DNA of 64,000 bases. Source: Lelliottia nimipressuralis. GTDB lineage: Bacteria; Pseudomonadota; Gammaproteobacteria; Enterobacterales; Enterobacteriaceae. The translations under genes were made by a program, and so were the position numbers. The DNA lies in the NCBI RefSeq assembly GCF_004402045.1, contig NZ_SOMG01000030.1, positions 1,116,001 through 1,180,000 of the forward strand, read 5' to 3'. The notes below the pieces were generated by a model. The model saw nothing but the letters and a program-made list of their open reading frames with translations. It was not told the DNA's origin and did not search any database. Below, piece by piece: positions 1 to 10,481 of this stretch (positions are counted from its first letter, which is position 1; each line of letters begins with the position of its first letter).

Positions 1-44
1 GTACTTCTGTAGATCACACAAAACATGTTTTTACTCTGAATTAA

Positions 45-857
<813 letters not shown>

Positions 858-880
858 TCCCTTTTTAACAAGGAATTTCT

Positions 881-1693
881 ATGGCACGCATTATTGTTGT
901 TACTTCGGGTAAAGGAGGCGTTGGCAAGACCACCTCCAGCGCGGCCATCGCTACTGGTTTGGCCCAGAAGGGAAAGAAAACCATCGTTATCGATTTCGAT
1001 ATCGGTCTGCGTAACCTCGACCTCATCATGGGATGTGAGCGTCGTGTCGTGTATGACTTCGTGAACGTCATTCAGGGCGATGCCACGCTGAACCAGGCGA
1101 TGATTAAAGACAAGCGCACCGAGAACCTCTACATTCTCCCGGCTTCTCAGACGCGTGACAAAGACGCCCTGACCCGTGAAGGGGTGGAAAAGGTGCTCGA
1201 GGAGCTGAAAAAAATGGAGTTCGACTTCATTGTCTGCGACTCCCCTGCCGGCATCGAAACCGGTGCCCTGATGGCGCTCTACTTCGCTGATGAAGCGATC
1301 ATCACTACCAACCCTGAAGTTTCATCCGTGCGTGACTCAGACCGCATTCTGGGTATCCTCGCCTCTAAATCCCGTCGTGCGGAAAATGGCGAAGACCCGA
1401 TTAAAGAACACCTGTTGCTCACCCGCTACAATCCGGGCCGCGTGAACAAGGGTGACATGCTGAGCATGGAAGACGTGCTGGAGATCCTGCGCATCAAACT
1501 GGTGGGCGTCATCCCGGAAGATCAGTCCGTGTTACGCGCCTCTAACCAGGGCGAGCCAGTGATCCTTGATATAGAGGCAGATGCAGGTAAAGCGTATGCT
1601 GATACTGTTGACCGTCTGCTGGGAGAAGAACGTCCTTTCCGCTTCATTGAAGAAGAGAAGAAAGGTTTCCTCAAACGCCTGTTCGGAGGATAA
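881..1693 (+). CDS. minD: Septum site-determining ATPase MinD
   Basis: Membrane-associated P-loop ATPase that oscillates pole to pole with MinE and recruits MinC. It is 270 aa, the usual family length. It has the deviant Walker A motif GKGGVGKTT (residues 10-18, with both K11 and K16), an ATP-binding ParA/MinD fold, and a C-terminal Lys-rich amphipathic membrane-targeting helix ending KKGFLKRLFGG. An AAGGAA ribosome-binding site lies just upstream of the ATG. minE starts 3 nt after its stop, so the two are probably translationally coupled. Confidence 0.98.
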   Translation: MARIIVVTSGKGGVGKTTSSAAIATGLAQKGKKTIVIDFDIGLRNLDLIMGCERRVVYDFVNVIQGDATLNQAMIKDKRTENLYILPASQTRDKDALTREGVEKVLEELKKMEFDFIVCDSPAGIETGALMALYFADEAIITTNPEVSSVRDSDRILGILASKSRRAENGEDPIKEHLLLTRYNPGRVNKGDMLSMEDVLEILRIKLVGVIPEDQSVLRASNQGEPVILDIEADAGKAYADTVDRLLGEERPFRFIEEEKKGFLKRLFGG

Positions 1694-1696
1694 GTT

Positions 1697-1966
1697 ATGG
1701 CATTACTGGACTTTTTTCTCTCGCGGAAAAAGAACACCGCCAACATCGCAAAAGAACGTCTGCAAATTATCGTTGCGGAGCGTCGTCGTAGCGACGCCGA
1801 GCCTCACTACCTGCCGCAGCTGCGCAAGGACATCCTGGAAGTGATCTGTAAGTATGTGCAGATTGACCCGGAGATGGTCACCGTACAGCTGGAACAAAAA
1901 GACGGGGATATTTCGATTCTGGAGCTGAACGTTACGCTCCCGGAAGCGGAAGAGTCGCGTCCGTAG
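1697..1966 (+). CDS. minE: Cell division topological specificity factor MinE
   Basis: Stimulates MinD ATPase and drives the Min oscillation. It is 89 aa (E. coli 88). The N-terminal [12 protein letters not shown] membrane-binding segment and anti-MinCD helix (about 1-31) are followed by the C-terminal dimerisation and topological-specificity domain. It is the last gene of the min operon, 3 nt after minD, and is followed by a REP-like hairpin and an intrinsic terminator. Confidence 0.97.
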   Translation: MALLDFFLSRKKNTANIAKERLQIIVAERRRSDAEPHYLPQLRKDILEVICKYVQIDPEMVTVQLEQKDGDISILELNVTLPEAEESRP

Positions 1967-1978
1967 GGTTGTGATTTC

Positions 1979-2008
1979 GTAGCCCCGGTGAGCGCAGCGC
2001 CGCCGGGG
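1979..2008. repeat. REP-like palindromic element
   Basis: GTAGCCCCGGTG ... CGCCGGGG forms an imperfect hairpin with the typical enterobacterial REP core AGCGCAGCGCC in the loop. Arms are 1983-1990 and 2001-2008 with one G-T pair. It lies in the minE-rnd convergent interval, a usual place for REPs. Only this one copy was recognised in the window. Confidence 0.6.
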
Positions 2009-2009
2009 A

Positions 2010-2040
2010 AATATGCCGGGTATAAGCCCGGCATATTTTT
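2010..2040 (+). terminator. Intrinsic terminator of minCDE
   Basis: A perfect 11-bp stem (2010-2020 with 2027-2037, arm AATATGCCGGG) and a 6-nt loop are followed by a short T run that reaches into the rnd stop codon at 2040-2042. Confidence 0.85.
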
Positions 2041-3167
2041 TAGCGCGGATAACCTTCCAGTAGCGTATTCAGGCGATCGGCCATCAATTCCCCTCGCCAT
2101 CCTGCCATCATCTCCGGTACGCCATTCTGCAGCTTCAGCTTCCAGTGCCAGTTCAACAGCTGATTAATCTGTCGACGTGATGCGAGCAGCTCAGCGCTCA
2201 GTTTGCTTTCCGTTGCAACTTCCTGCACCAGCGCTTTGATATCCTTAAACGCTTTGCGATAGCCCGGCATATCCATCAGGTTCAGCAGCGGTTCCGGCAG
2301 CGCATCTTCCGGCAGTTCCTGCGCTTTTGCGACCAGCGCCAGCAGGGTTTTGCCGTGGAAGCGAATCTCACTGCCCGAAAGCCCAATGCTGTCCAGCTCG
2401 CCCAGGCTGCCCGGCATATAGCGCGCGACTGCCCAAAGATGCTCTTCGCGGACTACAAAGTTAACGGCCAGATCGCGCTCGCGTGCTTTACGCAGACGCC
2501 AGTCCGCTAACAGCTGCAGGCACGCCAGCTGACGCGTACGCAACTGCCAGGCATTACTGATATCGCGCCAGGCCTCTTTCGGGTCAACCACTTCCTGGCG
2601 ACGCTGCTGGGTCATACGACACTCGTCCAGCGCCGCAGAGAGCCGTCCAGAGGCTTCAGCTTCTTTCATCAGCTGTCCGGCAATTGGCAGCAGGTAAAAC
2701 ACATCTGCCGCCGCATATTCCAGCTGACGCTCGGTAAGCGGACGCGCCAGCCAGTCGGTACGGGATTCACTTTTATCCAGCGTCAGGCCCGTATACTCCT
2801 CAACCATGGCAGCAAAGCCCCATGAGAGTGGACGATTGCTGAATGCCGCGAGGATCTGCGTATCAATCAGCGGCTGGGGCATGATGCCAAAAGTGTTCAG
2901 AAAGACTTCCAGATCTTCACTGCCTGCGTGCAGATATTTCGTCACGGCGGTATCAAGCAGCAGATCGCGCATCGGCGCCCAGTCGGTAATACCGAGAGGG
3001 TCAATCAGCGACACGTGTTTACCGTCATACATCTGAATCAAACCCAGCTGCGGATAGTACGTCCGGGTACGGACAAATTCGGTATCCAGGGCAATGGCAG
3101 GAAAGTCGCGCGTCACTTCGCACAGCGAAGCCAGCTCGTCATTGGTCGTGATCATCTGGTAATTCAA
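2040..3167 (-). CDS. rnd: Ribonuclease D
   Basis: 3'-5' exoribonuclease that trims tRNA and other small stable RNA precursors. The product is 375 aa. It has a DEDDy exonuclease domain with ALDTEF (D28, E30) and the C-terminal exonuclease motif YAAADVFYLLP, then HRDC domains. I chose the TTG at 3167 because it gives the E. coli-type N-terminus MNYQMITT and E. coli rnd is known to use UUG. An in-frame ATG at 3194 lies in the U-tract region of the leader and would add nine residues. The gene follows fadD, whose terminator hairpin is inside the rnd leader. Confidence 0.94.
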   Translation of the reverse strand: MNYQMITTNDELASLCEVTRDFPAIALDTEFVRTRTYYPQLGLIQMYDGKHVSLIDPLGITDWAPMRDLLLDTAVTKYLHAGSEDLEVFLNTFGIMPQPLIDTQILAAFSNRPLSWGFAAMVEEYTGLTLDKSESRTDWLARPLTERQLEYAAADVFYLLPIAGQLMKEAEASGRLSAALDECRMTQQRRQEVVDPKEAWRDISNAWQLRTRQLACLQLLADWRLRKARERDLAVNFVVREEHLWAVARYMPGSLGELDSIGLSGSEIRFHGKTLLALVAKAQELPEDALPEPLLNLMDMPGYRKAFKDIKALVQEVATESKLSAELLASRRQINQLLNWHWKLKLQNGVPEMMAGWRGELMADRLNTLLEGYPR

Positions 3168-3194
3168 AACGGGTTCTCTTTTGTTTGCGCCCAT

Positions 3195-3217
3195 AAAAAA
3201 CGCCGGCTTAACCGGCG
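3195..3217 (-). terminator. fadD terminator / rnd leader hairpin with U tract
   Basis: Arms CGCCGG (3201-3206) and CCGGCG (3212-3217) are followed on the minus strand by six T residues (3200-3195). The hairpin sits 21 nt after the fadD stop and 28 nt before the rnd TTG. In E. coli a U-rich stretch at this place is known to be needed for rnd translation, so the element may serve both genes. Confidence 0.75.
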
Positions 3218-3238
3218 TCTGGGCGATTAGCGTGAAGC

Positions 3239-4924
3239 TCAGGCCTTATTGTCTACTTTGCCACGGGCTTCGTCACGTAATTCTCGTCGTAATATCTTTC
3301 CGACGTTGGATTTCGGCAGCTCATCGCGGAATTCAACCAGTTTCGGCACCTTGTAGCCCGTCAGCTGACGACGACAGAACGTTATCAACTCCTCCTCTGT
3401 CAGAGAAGCGTCTTTCTTGACCACAAATATCTTGACCGCTTCACCGCTGCTGCCGGAAGGAACGCCTACGGCCGCCACTTCGAGCACGCCGCTGTGCTGC
3501 ATAACCACGTCTTCGATCTCATTCGGATAGACGTTGAAGCCGGAGACCAGGATCATGTCTTTCTTACGATCGACGATACGCAGGAAGCCCTCGTCATCCA
3601 TTACCGCGATATCACCGGTGTGCAGCCAGCCGTCTTTGATGATTTCGTCGGTCGCATCGGGACGCTGCCAGTAGCCCAGCATCACCTGAGGGCCTTTGAC
3701 GCACAGCTCGCCCGGCTCGCCCGGCGCGACTTCGTTATCGTTATCGTCGACCAGTTTGGCTTCTGTGGAAGGGACCGGCAGACCAATGCTTCCACTGTGA
3801 TAGTCGATATCATGCGGGTTAACGCTGACCAGCGGAGCACATTCCGTCAGGCCATAACCCTCCAGCAAATACTGGCCGGTGAGTTTTACCCAGCGCTCGG
3901 CCACCGCCTGCTGAACCGGCATGCCGCCGCCCGCAGAGAGATGTAGCGTGGAGAAATCCAGCTGCTGGAACTCTTTGTTATTAAGCAGCGCGTTAAACAG
4001 GGTATTCACCCCGGTCATGGCGGTGAACGGATATTTCGCCAGCTCTTTCACCAGCCCCGGAATATCGCGCGGGTTCGTAATCAGGACGTTCTGACCGCCC
4101 AGTTCAATAAACAGCAGGCAGTTCATGGTCAGCGCGAAAATGTGATACAGCGGCAGCGCGGTGATCACCAGCTCTTTACCCGGGTGCAGCAGCGGCCCGT
4201 AAGTGGCGTTAACCTGTTCCAGGTTCGCCAGCATGTTGCGGTGGGTCAGCATCGCGCCTTTTGCCACGCCGGTTGTGCCACCGGTGTATTGCAGGAAGGC
4301 CAGGTCTTCGCAAACCACTTCCGGCTTGACGTACTGCATACGATAGCCCGCATGCAGCGCACGGCGGAAGGAGATAGCATCCGGCAGGTGGTATTTGGGC
4401 ACCAGACGCTTGACGTATTTGACGACAAAGTTAACCAGCGTGCCTTTGGCGGTGGAGAGTTGATCCCCCATGCGCGTCAGGATGACGTGTTTAACCTGGG
4501 TTTTGTCGACCACTTTTTCCAGCGTATGGGCGAAGTTGGACACAATGACAATCGCGGCCGCGCCGCTGTCGTTCAGCTGGTGCTCAAGCTCGCGCGGGGT
4601 ATACAGCGGGTTGACGTTGACGACAATCATCCCGGCACGCAGGATACCGAACAGCGCCACCGGGTATTGCAGCAGGTTCGGCATCATCAGCGCGACGCGG
4701 TCCCCTTTTTGCAGCCCCAGCCCTTCCTGCAGATACGCCGCAAACGCCCGGCTACGCTCCTCAAGCTTACGGAACGTCATCACCTCGCCCATATTCACAA
4801 ATGCGGGCTGGTCCGCGTAGCGCCTTACCGAGTGCTCAAATAATTCCACCAGGGATTGATAACGGTCAGGATTGATCTCAGCAGGAACATCTGCGGGATA
4901 ACGGTTAAGCCAAACCTTCTTCAA
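3239..4924 (-). CDS. fadD: Long-chain fatty acid-CoA ligase FadD
   Basis: Activates exogenous long-chain fatty acids to acyl-CoA at the inner membrane for beta-oxidation, via an acyl-AMP intermediate. The product is 561 aa, the E. coli length. ANL superfamily motifs are visible: the P-loop [19 protein letters not shown], and [13 protein letters not shown] followed by the FACS-signature region. The TTG at 4924 ([14 protein letters not shown]) matches the known E. coli start and has an AGAGGTGA ribosome-binding site. Upstream in-frame ATGs would place that Shine-Dalgarno sequence inside the gene. Regulated by FadR through the operator at 4996-5012. Confidence 0.97.
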   Translation of the reverse strand: MKKVWLNRYPADVPAEINPDRYQSLVELFEHSVRRYADQPAFVNMGEVMTFRKLEERSRAFAAYLQEGLGLQKGDRVALMMPNLLQYPVALFGILRAGMIVVNVNPLYTPRELEHQLNDSGAAAIVIVSNFAHTLEKVVDKTQVKHVILTRMGDQLSTAKGTLVNFVVKYVKRLVPKYHLPDAISFRRALHAGYRMQYVKPEVVCEDLAFLQYTGGTTGVAKGAMLTHRNMLANLEQVNATYGPLLHPGKELVITALPLYHIFALTMNCLLFIELGGQNVLITNPRDIPGLVKELAKYPFTAMTGVNTLFNALLNNKEFQQLDFSTLHLSAGGGMPVQQAVAERWVKLTGQYLLEGYGLTECAPLVSVNPHDIDYHSGSIGLPVPSTEAKLVDDNDNEVAPGEPGELCVKGPQVMLGYWQRPDATDEIIKDGWLHTGDIAVMDDEGFLRIVDRKKDMILVSGFNVYPNEIEDVVMQHSGVLEVAAVGVPSGSSGEAVKIFVVKKDASLTEEELITFCRRQLTGYKVPKLVEFRDELPKSNVGKILRRELRDEARGKVDNKA

Positions 4925-4995
4925 TGCATCACCTCTGAAATGAGTGTTCGTCGTCATCACAACCCCGATAATAAACAGTTTGTTAACATTATATT

Positions 4996-5012
4996 AACTC
5001 AGCGTACCAGTT
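4996..5012 (-). promoter_or_regulatory. FadR operator of fadD
   Basis: On the minus strand the 17-mer AACTGGTACGCTGAGTT closely matches the E. coli fadD FadR operator. It lies about 70 nt upstream of the fadD start. FadR is expected to repress fadD until acyl-CoA accumulates. Confidence 0.8.
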
Positions 5013-5072
5013 TATTAATTGTTCAGATTTAAGGTTGCGAAGCGCGTCACTCTTTTTTTTCGTTTTATCCGT

Positions 5073-5107
5073 AAAAAAACAGAGACAGCGGCTGAGCCGC
5101 TGTCTCT
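5073..5107 (-). terminator. Intrinsic terminator of yeaY
   Basis: A perfect 12-bp stem (5081-5092 with 5096-5107, arm AGAGACAGCGGC) with a 3-nt loop is followed on the minus strand by seven T residues (5079-5073). Confidence 0.9.
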
Positions 5108-5127
5108 TTTCTAACAATAACAGTAAG

Positions 5128-5709
5128 TTACTCAGTAACGATCGTCTGTACCTGTGCAGGTCCCGGGTTATACCAGCCCCAGCCCGGGTAGCCGTAACGA
5201 TAAGGATGTGGACCCCACATCCACGGATCGATCGGCTGAGGCGGCATGATCACCTGCTGCGCCAGCCGCCAGCGTTTATACCCGTTGACCTGCATGGTCA
5301 TAAATTTATACGGCGTGTTGCCGATTTTGCCCTGCACGGCACCGGTTATCGGCCCGACAACGGTTACCAGCTGTCCGCGAAAATCGACCGGGTCGAGGAA
5401 ACCACTGACGTCCGCATAGATACGTCCGCGGGAGGCCTCGCCCAGTACGGGCCGCGCGCCGCTGTCCAGCGGAACGGTCGCGATCTCCAGACGGGTTTTC
5501 CCCTGCTGGTTCTGCACGTCGATCACCTTGCCGCCGAAGCGCGCTTCCTGGCCGACGTACAGCTCAGGCGCATTCATCACCCGAACCAGATCCTGCTGGG
5601 GCGTCGGGCTGCTGCCCTTGATCGCATCAGGAACGGAAACGCATCCGCTCAATGCTATGGCCACCGCGCCTGCCATAATAAGGCGTACTGCTTTAGTCTG
5701 AACCGCCAT
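5128..5709 (-). CDS. yeaY: Slp-family outer membrane lipoprotein YeaY
   Basis: Predicted lipoprotein of 193 aa. The signal peptide ends in the lipobox LSGC, with the lipidated cysteine at residue 23 followed by V-S, which favours outer-membrane sorting. The body matches the Slp (starvation-inducible lipoprotein) family. The C-terminus is rich in Pro, Trp, Tyr and Gly. The biochemical role is not known. It lies 37 nt downstream of tsaB on the same strand and ends in its own terminator. Confidence 0.92.
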   Translation of the reverse strand: MAVQTKAVRLIMAGAVAIALSGCVSVPDAIKGSSPTPQQDLVRVMNAPELYVGQEARFGGKVIDVQNQQGKTRLEIATVPLDSGARPVLGEASRGRIYADVSGFLDPVDFRGQLVTVVGPITGAVQGKIGNTPYKFMTMQVNGYKRWRLAQQVIMPPQPIDPWMWGPHPYRYGYPGWGWYNPGPAQVQTIVTE

Positions 5710-5746
5710 GATGCGACTCCTTTTTCTCAGTTCCTGTTACTGAGAT

Positions 5747-6442
5747 TCACTCGCGGCCCGGAAGTTTCTTCCACGCAACGGTGTTTCGTAAATAAACCGG
5801 CTCCGCGTGTTCAACGGCAACGGTTTTCCCTGCTGCAAGCAGCTGGCAGGCAATGGGAAGCATATCCTCAGCGGCAGGCAGAAGCATGTTGCCGTCCACC
5901 AGCATTAACCCGGTGTCGTTCGCCATATCTGGCCACGCCGGCCAGCCGGTGCCGACGGTCGCCCACTCACCGGACAGCTGTTTCAGCCGCTCAGTAACCG
6001 CTTCCGGCTTAAGTACGGCTTCCGTCTCTTCACCGTGCCACACGCCCTGCGCGTCGCGGGTGTATTCCGCCCAGTAGACTTCGCCCATACGGGCATCAAT
6101 CGCGGCCAGGACGCGCGTTGCCCCGGTCATGCGCCATGCGCCCTGCGCCATAGTGGCGAGCGTAGAGACGCCAATCATCGGCAGTTCGGCGCCCAGCGCC
6201 AGCCCCTGGGCAATGCCAATCCCGATGCGTACGCCCGTAAAGCTGCCGGGGCCGCGGCCAAAGGCCAGAGCGTCGAGGTCGGTTAAGGAGGTATTGCCCT
6301 GGGTTAAGATCTCTTTTACCAGGGGCAGGATACGCTGGGTGTGTTCCCGGGGGCACTCTTCGAAATGAGCAGAAACAGCGTCGTTGTTCAACAGGGCAAC
6401 AGAGCAAGCCTCTGTTGCGGTATCAATAGCCAGAATTCGCAT
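5747..6442 (-). CDS. tsaB: tRNA t6A37 biosynthesis protein TsaB
   Basis: Partner of TsaD and TsaE in transferring the threonylcarbamoyl group to A37 of ANN-decoding tRNAs. It is 231 aa, as in E. coli, with an ASKHA-type fold: N-terminal [17 protein letters not shown] and the conserved segment [16 protein letters not shown]. TsaB lacks the metal-binding catalytic residues of TsaD and acts as a scaffold. It lies between yoaA and yeaY on the minus strand, as in E. coli. Confidence 0.96.
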   Translation of the reverse strand: MRILAIDTATEACSVALLNNDAVSAHFEECPREHTQRILPLVKEILTQGNTSLTDLDALAFGRGPGSFTGVRIGIGIAQGLALGAELPMIGVSTLATMAQGAWRMTGATRVLAAIDARMGEVYWAEYTRDAQGVWHGEETEAVLKPEAVTERLKQLSGEWATVGTGWPAWPDMANDTGLMLVDGNMLLPAAEDMLPIACQLLAAGKTVAVEHAEPVYLRNTVAWKKLPGRE

Positions 6443-6508
6443 GGGTCGTCGCGCTCTCGCAAGGGTCAGTCACAAAATGGCGCGCATCTTAGCACACTCC
6501 GGGGTAAA

Positions 6509-8419
6509 TTACTCCGCCGTTGGGTTTGCCAGGAAACGCACCGCGCGTTTTATGTCCCGCGTCCGCGGCGCGGGCGGCAGGCTTGCCAGGAAGGTTGCGC
6601 CGTAAGGGCGCATGACCAGTCGGTTATCGCAAATGACCAGCACACCGCGATCGGTAACGTCGCGGATTAGGCGCCCTACCCCTTGCTTGAGAGTAATCAC
6701 CGCATCCGGCAGCTGTACCTCGTCGAACGGATCGCCGCCGCGCAGGCGACAGTCTTCCATCCGCGCCTTCAGCAGCGGGTCGTCCGGGGAGGTAAACGGC
6801 AGCTTATCGATGATCACAAGCGAAAGGGTGTCTCCCCGCACGTCGACCCCTTCCCAGAAGCTGCTGGTTGCCACCAGCAGGGCATTACCGGCAGTGACGA
6901 ACTGCTGCAGCAGTTGCCCTTTGCTGGTTTCGCCCTGCAGCAGCACCGGCAAGGTCATAGTGGCGCGGAACTGCTCCGCAAGGTCGCGCATCATGGCGTG
7001 AGAGGTGCAGAGCATAAAGCAGCGGCCGTTGTTGGCCTCGATCATCGGTTTTAGCATCGCCGCCAGGTGGCGTGCCGCACCCGGCTGGTTAGGCAGCGGA
7101 AGATTTCGCGGGACACAGAGCAGCGCCTGTTTTTCGTAATCGAACGGGCTTGGCAGCAGCAGCGACTCCGCCTGCTCAATGCCCAGACGTTCGGTAAAGT
7201 GGTGGAGATTGTCATTCACCGACAGGGTTGCCGACGTGAAGATCCAGCTTCCCGGCTTTTGCGCCATCACTTCTTTAAATTTATCCGCCACCGTCAGCGG
7301 CGTGAGCGCCAGCGTGAAATGACGAGAGGTGCACTCATACCAGTAGCTGAACCCAGGCTGGTTAATCTCTTTTAGCCGCTTGAGCCGGCCACGATAGAGC
7401 GTGGCACGCTCGAAGGCGGCATCCAGCAGCGCGGAACGGCCGAGCGACAGTTTCGCCACGTCGTAGCAAAGTTCCAGCGCATCATCGAGCAGCAGCAGCG
7501 CGCGCTGGATATTTTTATCCGCCAGTAGCTCGCGCAGGTTACCGCGATAGCCCGGCTCGCCGAGCTGTAATCGGAAATCCTGCGCGCTTTGCGCCAGGCG
7601 GTCAGCACACTTCTGCAGCTGCTGGGTATCTTTTAATTCGGTGCGGTAAGCAATGGTGAAATCTTTTGCCAGATCCAGCAGCTGGCGGCTGGAAAGCGAC
7701 TGGCCGAAATACTGGCTGGCGATGTCCGGTAACTGGTGGGCTTCATCGAAAATCATGACGTCCGCTTCAGGGATCAGCTCACCAAACCCGCTGTCCTTGA
7801 CCACCATATCCGCGAGGAACAGATGGTGGTTTACCACGACCACATCGGCGTCCATCGCCGTTTTGCGCGCTTTCACCACAAAGCAGTCTTTATACAGCGG
7901 ACAGTCGCTGCCAAGGCAGTTGTCGTTGGTGCTGGTCACCAGCGGCCAGGCAGGTGAGTCTTCCGGCACGCTCGCGCAGGTGCTGATATCACCCTCTTCC
8001 GTCTGGTTCGCCCAGGCGCGAAGGATAATGACGTCGCTCAGGGTTTGTACCGGCAGATCGCCGCCTGCCAGCGCCTGTTGCTCAAGACGTTCCAGGCAGA
8101 GATAGTTGGAGCGTCCTTTCAGCAAGGCCAGACGGCCTTTGTATTTCAGCGCTTTTGCCACCGTGGGCAAATCGCGGCTGTAGAGCTGATCCTGCAGCGC
8201 TTTCGACCCGGTGGAAATAATAACCTTCTTTTTCGCGCGCAGCGCCGGAGCGAGATACGCGTAGGTTTTCCCCGTGCCGGTTCCGGCCTCCACCACCAGC
8301 GGCTGTGCCTTATCAATGGCACGCGCAACGGCGTGGGCCATCTGCCGCTGAGGTTCACGCGGTTTGAAGCCGGGAATAGCTTGTGCTAATTGACCTTCAG
8401 GGGAAAAATCGTCTGCCAC
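6509..8419 (-). CDS. yoaA: DinG/XPD-like ATP-dependent helicase YoaA
   Basis: Superfamily 2 iron-sulfur helicase. E. coli YoaA works with the HolC (chi) subunit of DNA polymerase III in repair of replication damage. It is 636 aa, full length. Walker A is EAGTGTGKT (residues 44-52); the Fe-S cysteine cluster includes CLGSDCPLYKDC; the DEAH box is in MIFDEAHQLPD; and motif VI is QGVGRLIRD near the C-terminus. It is divergent from yoaB and 66 nt upstream of tsaB. Confidence 0.95.
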   Translation of the reverse strand: MADDFSPEGQLAQAIPGFKPREPQRQMAHAVARAIDKAQPLVVEAGTGTGKTYAYLAPALRAKKKVIISTGSKALQDQLYSRDLPTVAKALKYKGRLALLKGRSNYLCLERLEQQALAGGDLPVQTLSDVIILRAWANQTEEGDISTCASVPEDSPAWPLVTSTNDNCLGSDCPLYKDCFVVKARKTAMDADVVVVNHHLFLADMVVKDSGFGELIPEADVMIFDEAHQLPDIASQYFGQSLSSRQLLDLAKDFTIAYRTELKDTQQLQKCADRLAQSAQDFRLQLGEPGYRGNLRELLADKNIQRALLLLDDALELCYDVAKLSLGRSALLDAAFERATLYRGRLKRLKEINQPGFSYWYECTSRHFTLALTPLTVADKFKEVMAQKPGSWIFTSATLSVNDNLHHFTERLGIEQAESLLLPSPFDYEKQALLCVPRNLPLPNQPGAARHLAAMLKPMIEANNGRCFMLCTSHAMMRDLAEQFRATMTLPVLLQGETSKGQLLQQFVTAGNALLVATSSFWEGVDVRGDTLSLVIIDKLPFTSPDDPLLKARMEDCRLRGGDPFDEVQLPDAVITLKQGVGRLIRDVTDRGVLVICDNRLVMRPYGATFLASLPPAPRTRDIKRAVRFLANPTAE

Positions 8420-8552
8420 GGTGCTCTCTCACTGTATTTTTGCACAGGGATTATGTCAGCCCATCCTCTCCAGTGCCACCCCAAATAGTGACGACGACGG
8501 AACAATATGGCAGTCTTGCCGCCTGATGACGAAAAATAACGAGGAAACGTTT

Positions 8553-8897
8553 ATGACGATTGTGCGCATTGATGCCGAAGCCCGCTGGTCTGATGTGGTG
8601 ATCCACAACCAGACGCTCTACTACACCGGCGTACCGGCTAACCTGGACGCGGATGCCTTCGAACAAACGGCTAACACCCTGGCGCAAATTGATGCAGTAC
8701 TTGTTAAGCAAGGTAGCGACAAATCCCGCATTCTGGATGCGACGATTTTCCTGGCAAACAAAGACGATTTCGCGGCAATGAACAAAGCCTGGGATGCATG
8801 GGTCGTGGCGGGTCACGCGCCTGTACGTTGCACCGTACAGGCGACGCTGATGAAACCGGAGTATAAGGTTGAGATCAAGATTATCGCGGCGGTTTAA
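8553..8897 (+). CDS. yoaB: RidA/YjgF-family protein YoaB
   Basis: Small protein (114 aa) of the RidA family, whose characterised members hydrolyse reactive enamine/imine intermediates. The substrate of YoaB itself is not established. The ligand-pocket segment HAPVRCTVQATL near the C-terminus carries the conserved arginine. The ATG at 8553 has a GAGGAAA Shine-Dalgarno and gives MTIVRIDAEARWSD as in E. coli. The frame is open back to 8421 but the extra 44 residues look non-coding. Confidence 0.93.
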   Translation: MTIVRIDAEARWSDVVIHNQTLYYTGVPANLDADAFEQTANTLAQIDAVLVKQGSDKSRILDATIFLANKDDFAAMNKAWDAWVVAGHAPVRCTVQATLMKPEYKVEIKIIAAV

Positions 8898-8902
8898 GCC
8901 CG

Positions 8903-9088
8903 TTATTCTTCTTCATCTTCATCTTCGAATCGCGCCACAATCCGCTCGCCGGTATGACTGGCGCGAATTTCCTGAGCGACAACGGTAATCGCCTCTCCGC
9001 TGCTCATACCCTGGGTCATCAGTTCCTGAATGCGTTCAACCGCTTTCTGCTGTTGGTCATGACTGAGAGAAGGTAAACCTGCAAACAT
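8903..9088 (-). CDS. yoaH: Conserved small protein YoaH (UPF0181)
   Basis: 61-residue protein of the YoaH family; function unknown. It starts [20 protein letters not shown], has a predicted helical middle and an acidic tail (FEDEDEEE). The ATG at 9088 is 6-7 nt from AGGAG; a TTG two codons upstream would be too close to that site. It is convergent with yoaB, with 5 nt between stops, and divergent from pabB. Confidence 0.9.
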   Translation of the reverse strand: MFAGLPSLSHDQQQKAVERIQELMTQGMSSGEAITVVAQEIRASHTGERIVARFEDEDEEE

Positions 9089-9149
9089 CGTCAACTCCTG
9101 CTAAATTATTCGCGCTAATTATTTCACGCTGCCCGGTAGTATGCCACAC

Positions 9150-10475
9150 ATGAACATGCGCTTCCCCACTGTTATTACCTTGCCCTGGCGTACAGACGCT
9201 GCGGAATTCTGGTTTGCCCGTCTGAGCCACCTTCCTTTTGCGATGCTTCTGCATTCCGGCTACGCGGACCACCCCTACAGCCGCTTTGATATCCTGGTAG
9301 CCGATCCGCTGAAGACGCTGACGACCAATGACCTGTCGCTAACGGACGATCCGCTGATGCAGCTTCAGCAAGAAATTAACGCGCTGGGCTTATCTGCCAC
9401 GCCGAACCCGGACCTCCCCTTTCAGGGGGGCGCGCTGGGCCTGTTTGGCTACGATTTAGGTCGTCGTTTCGAAACGCTGCCTGAGCATGCGCAGGCGGAT
9501 ATTTCCCTGCCAGACATGGCCGTGGGGTTGTATGACTGGGCGTTAATTGTTGATCACCACAAAAAAACGGTTTCACTGCTGAGTCATCATGACGTGCAGG
9601 CGCGTCTGGCCTGGCTTGAGGCGCAGCAGCCTGCACCGGCAGAAACGTTCACGCTGACCTCAAAATGGCGCTCGAATATGAGCGCTGCGGAGTATGCAGA
9701 AAAATTCTCGCGCGTACAGGCGTATCTGCAAAGCGGTGACTGTTATCAGGTCAATCTTGCCCAGCGTTTTCAGGCAACATATGAGGGAGATGAATGGCAG
9801 GCGTTCACCCGTCTGAATGCCTGCAATAAGGCGCCGTTCAGCGCATTCGTACGTCTGGAACAGGGCGCGATCCTCAGCCTGTCGCCTGAGCGTTTTATCC
9901 ATCTGGCGGAAGGCACTATTCAGACCCGCCCGATCAAAGGCACCCTGCCGCGTCTTGCAGATCCCGATGCCGATCGCCAGCAGGCGGAAACACTGGCCGC
10001 TTCGCCGAAAGACCGCGCCGAAAACCTGATGATTGTCGATCTGATGCGCAACGATATCGGCCGCGTGGCCGTTCCGGGCAGCGTGCGCGTGCCGGAACTG
10101 TTTGTCGTTGAGCCTTTCCCGGCCGTGCATCATCTGGTCAGCACGATTACCGCTCGGCTGCCGCCCTCGCGCACGGCCTGCGACCTGCTGCGTGCCGCGT
10201 TCCCGGGAGGCTCCATCACCGGTGCGCCAAAGGTACGGGCGATGGAGATCATTGATGAGCTGGAGCCGCAGCGCCGCAACGCCTGGTGCGGCAGTATTGG
10301 CTACATCAGCCTGTGCGGCACGCTGGATACCAGCATTACCATACGCACGCTGACCGCCTGCGGCGGAAATTTATACTGCTCGGCTGGGGGCGGTATTGTT
10401 GCCGATAGCCAGGTCGATGCGGAATATCAGGAAACCTTTGATAAAGTTAACCGTATCCTGAAACAACTGGAGTAA
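9150..10475 (+). CDS. pabB: Aminodeoxychorismate synthase component I
   Basis: Converts chorismate and ammonia (from PabA) into 4-amino-4-deoxychorismate in p-aminobenzoate/folate synthesis. The 441-residue product has the chorismate-binding enzyme fold: GGALGLFGYDLGRRFE in the N-terminal part, then the catalytic segment TRPIKGTLPR. The PIKG lysine distinguishes PabB from TrpE (PIAG). AFPGGSITGAPKVRAMEIID and CSAGGGIVADS complete the active site. The ATG at 9150 aligns with the E. coli start; ATGs at 9141 and 9156 are possible and no strong ribosome-binding site decides between them. nudL follows after 6 nt. Confidence 0.95.
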   Translation: MNMRFPTVITLPWRTDAAEFWFARLSHLPFAMLLHSGYADHPYSRFDILVADPLKTLTTNDLSLTDDPLMQLQQEINALGLSATPNPDLPFQGGALGLFGYDLGRRFETLPEHAQADISLPDMAVGLYDWALIVDHHKKTVSLLSHHDVQARLAWLEAQQPAPAETFTLTSKWRSNMSAAEYAEKFSRVQAYLQSGDCYQVNLAQRFQATYEGDEWQAFTRLNACNKAPFSAFVRLEQGAILSLSPERFIHLAEGTIQTRPIKGTLPRLADPDADRQQAETLAASPKDRAENLMIVDLMRNDIGRVAVPGSVRVPELFVVEPFPAVHHLVSTITARLPPSRTACDLLRAAFPGGSITGAPKVRAMEIIDELEPQRRNAWCGSIGYISLCGTLDTSITIRTLTACGGNLYCSAGGGIVADSQVDAEYQETFDKVNRILKQLE

Positions 10476-10481
10476 TCACGG

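Noticed and set aside
5035-5997. Long plus-strand open frame opposite yeaY and tsaB
   Set aside because: Shadow of two well-recognised minus-strand genes; low-complexity, unlike any family.
8421-8552. N-terminal extension of yoaB
   Set aside because: The 44 extra residues have no family counterpart and a strong ribosome-binding site precedes the ATG at 8553.
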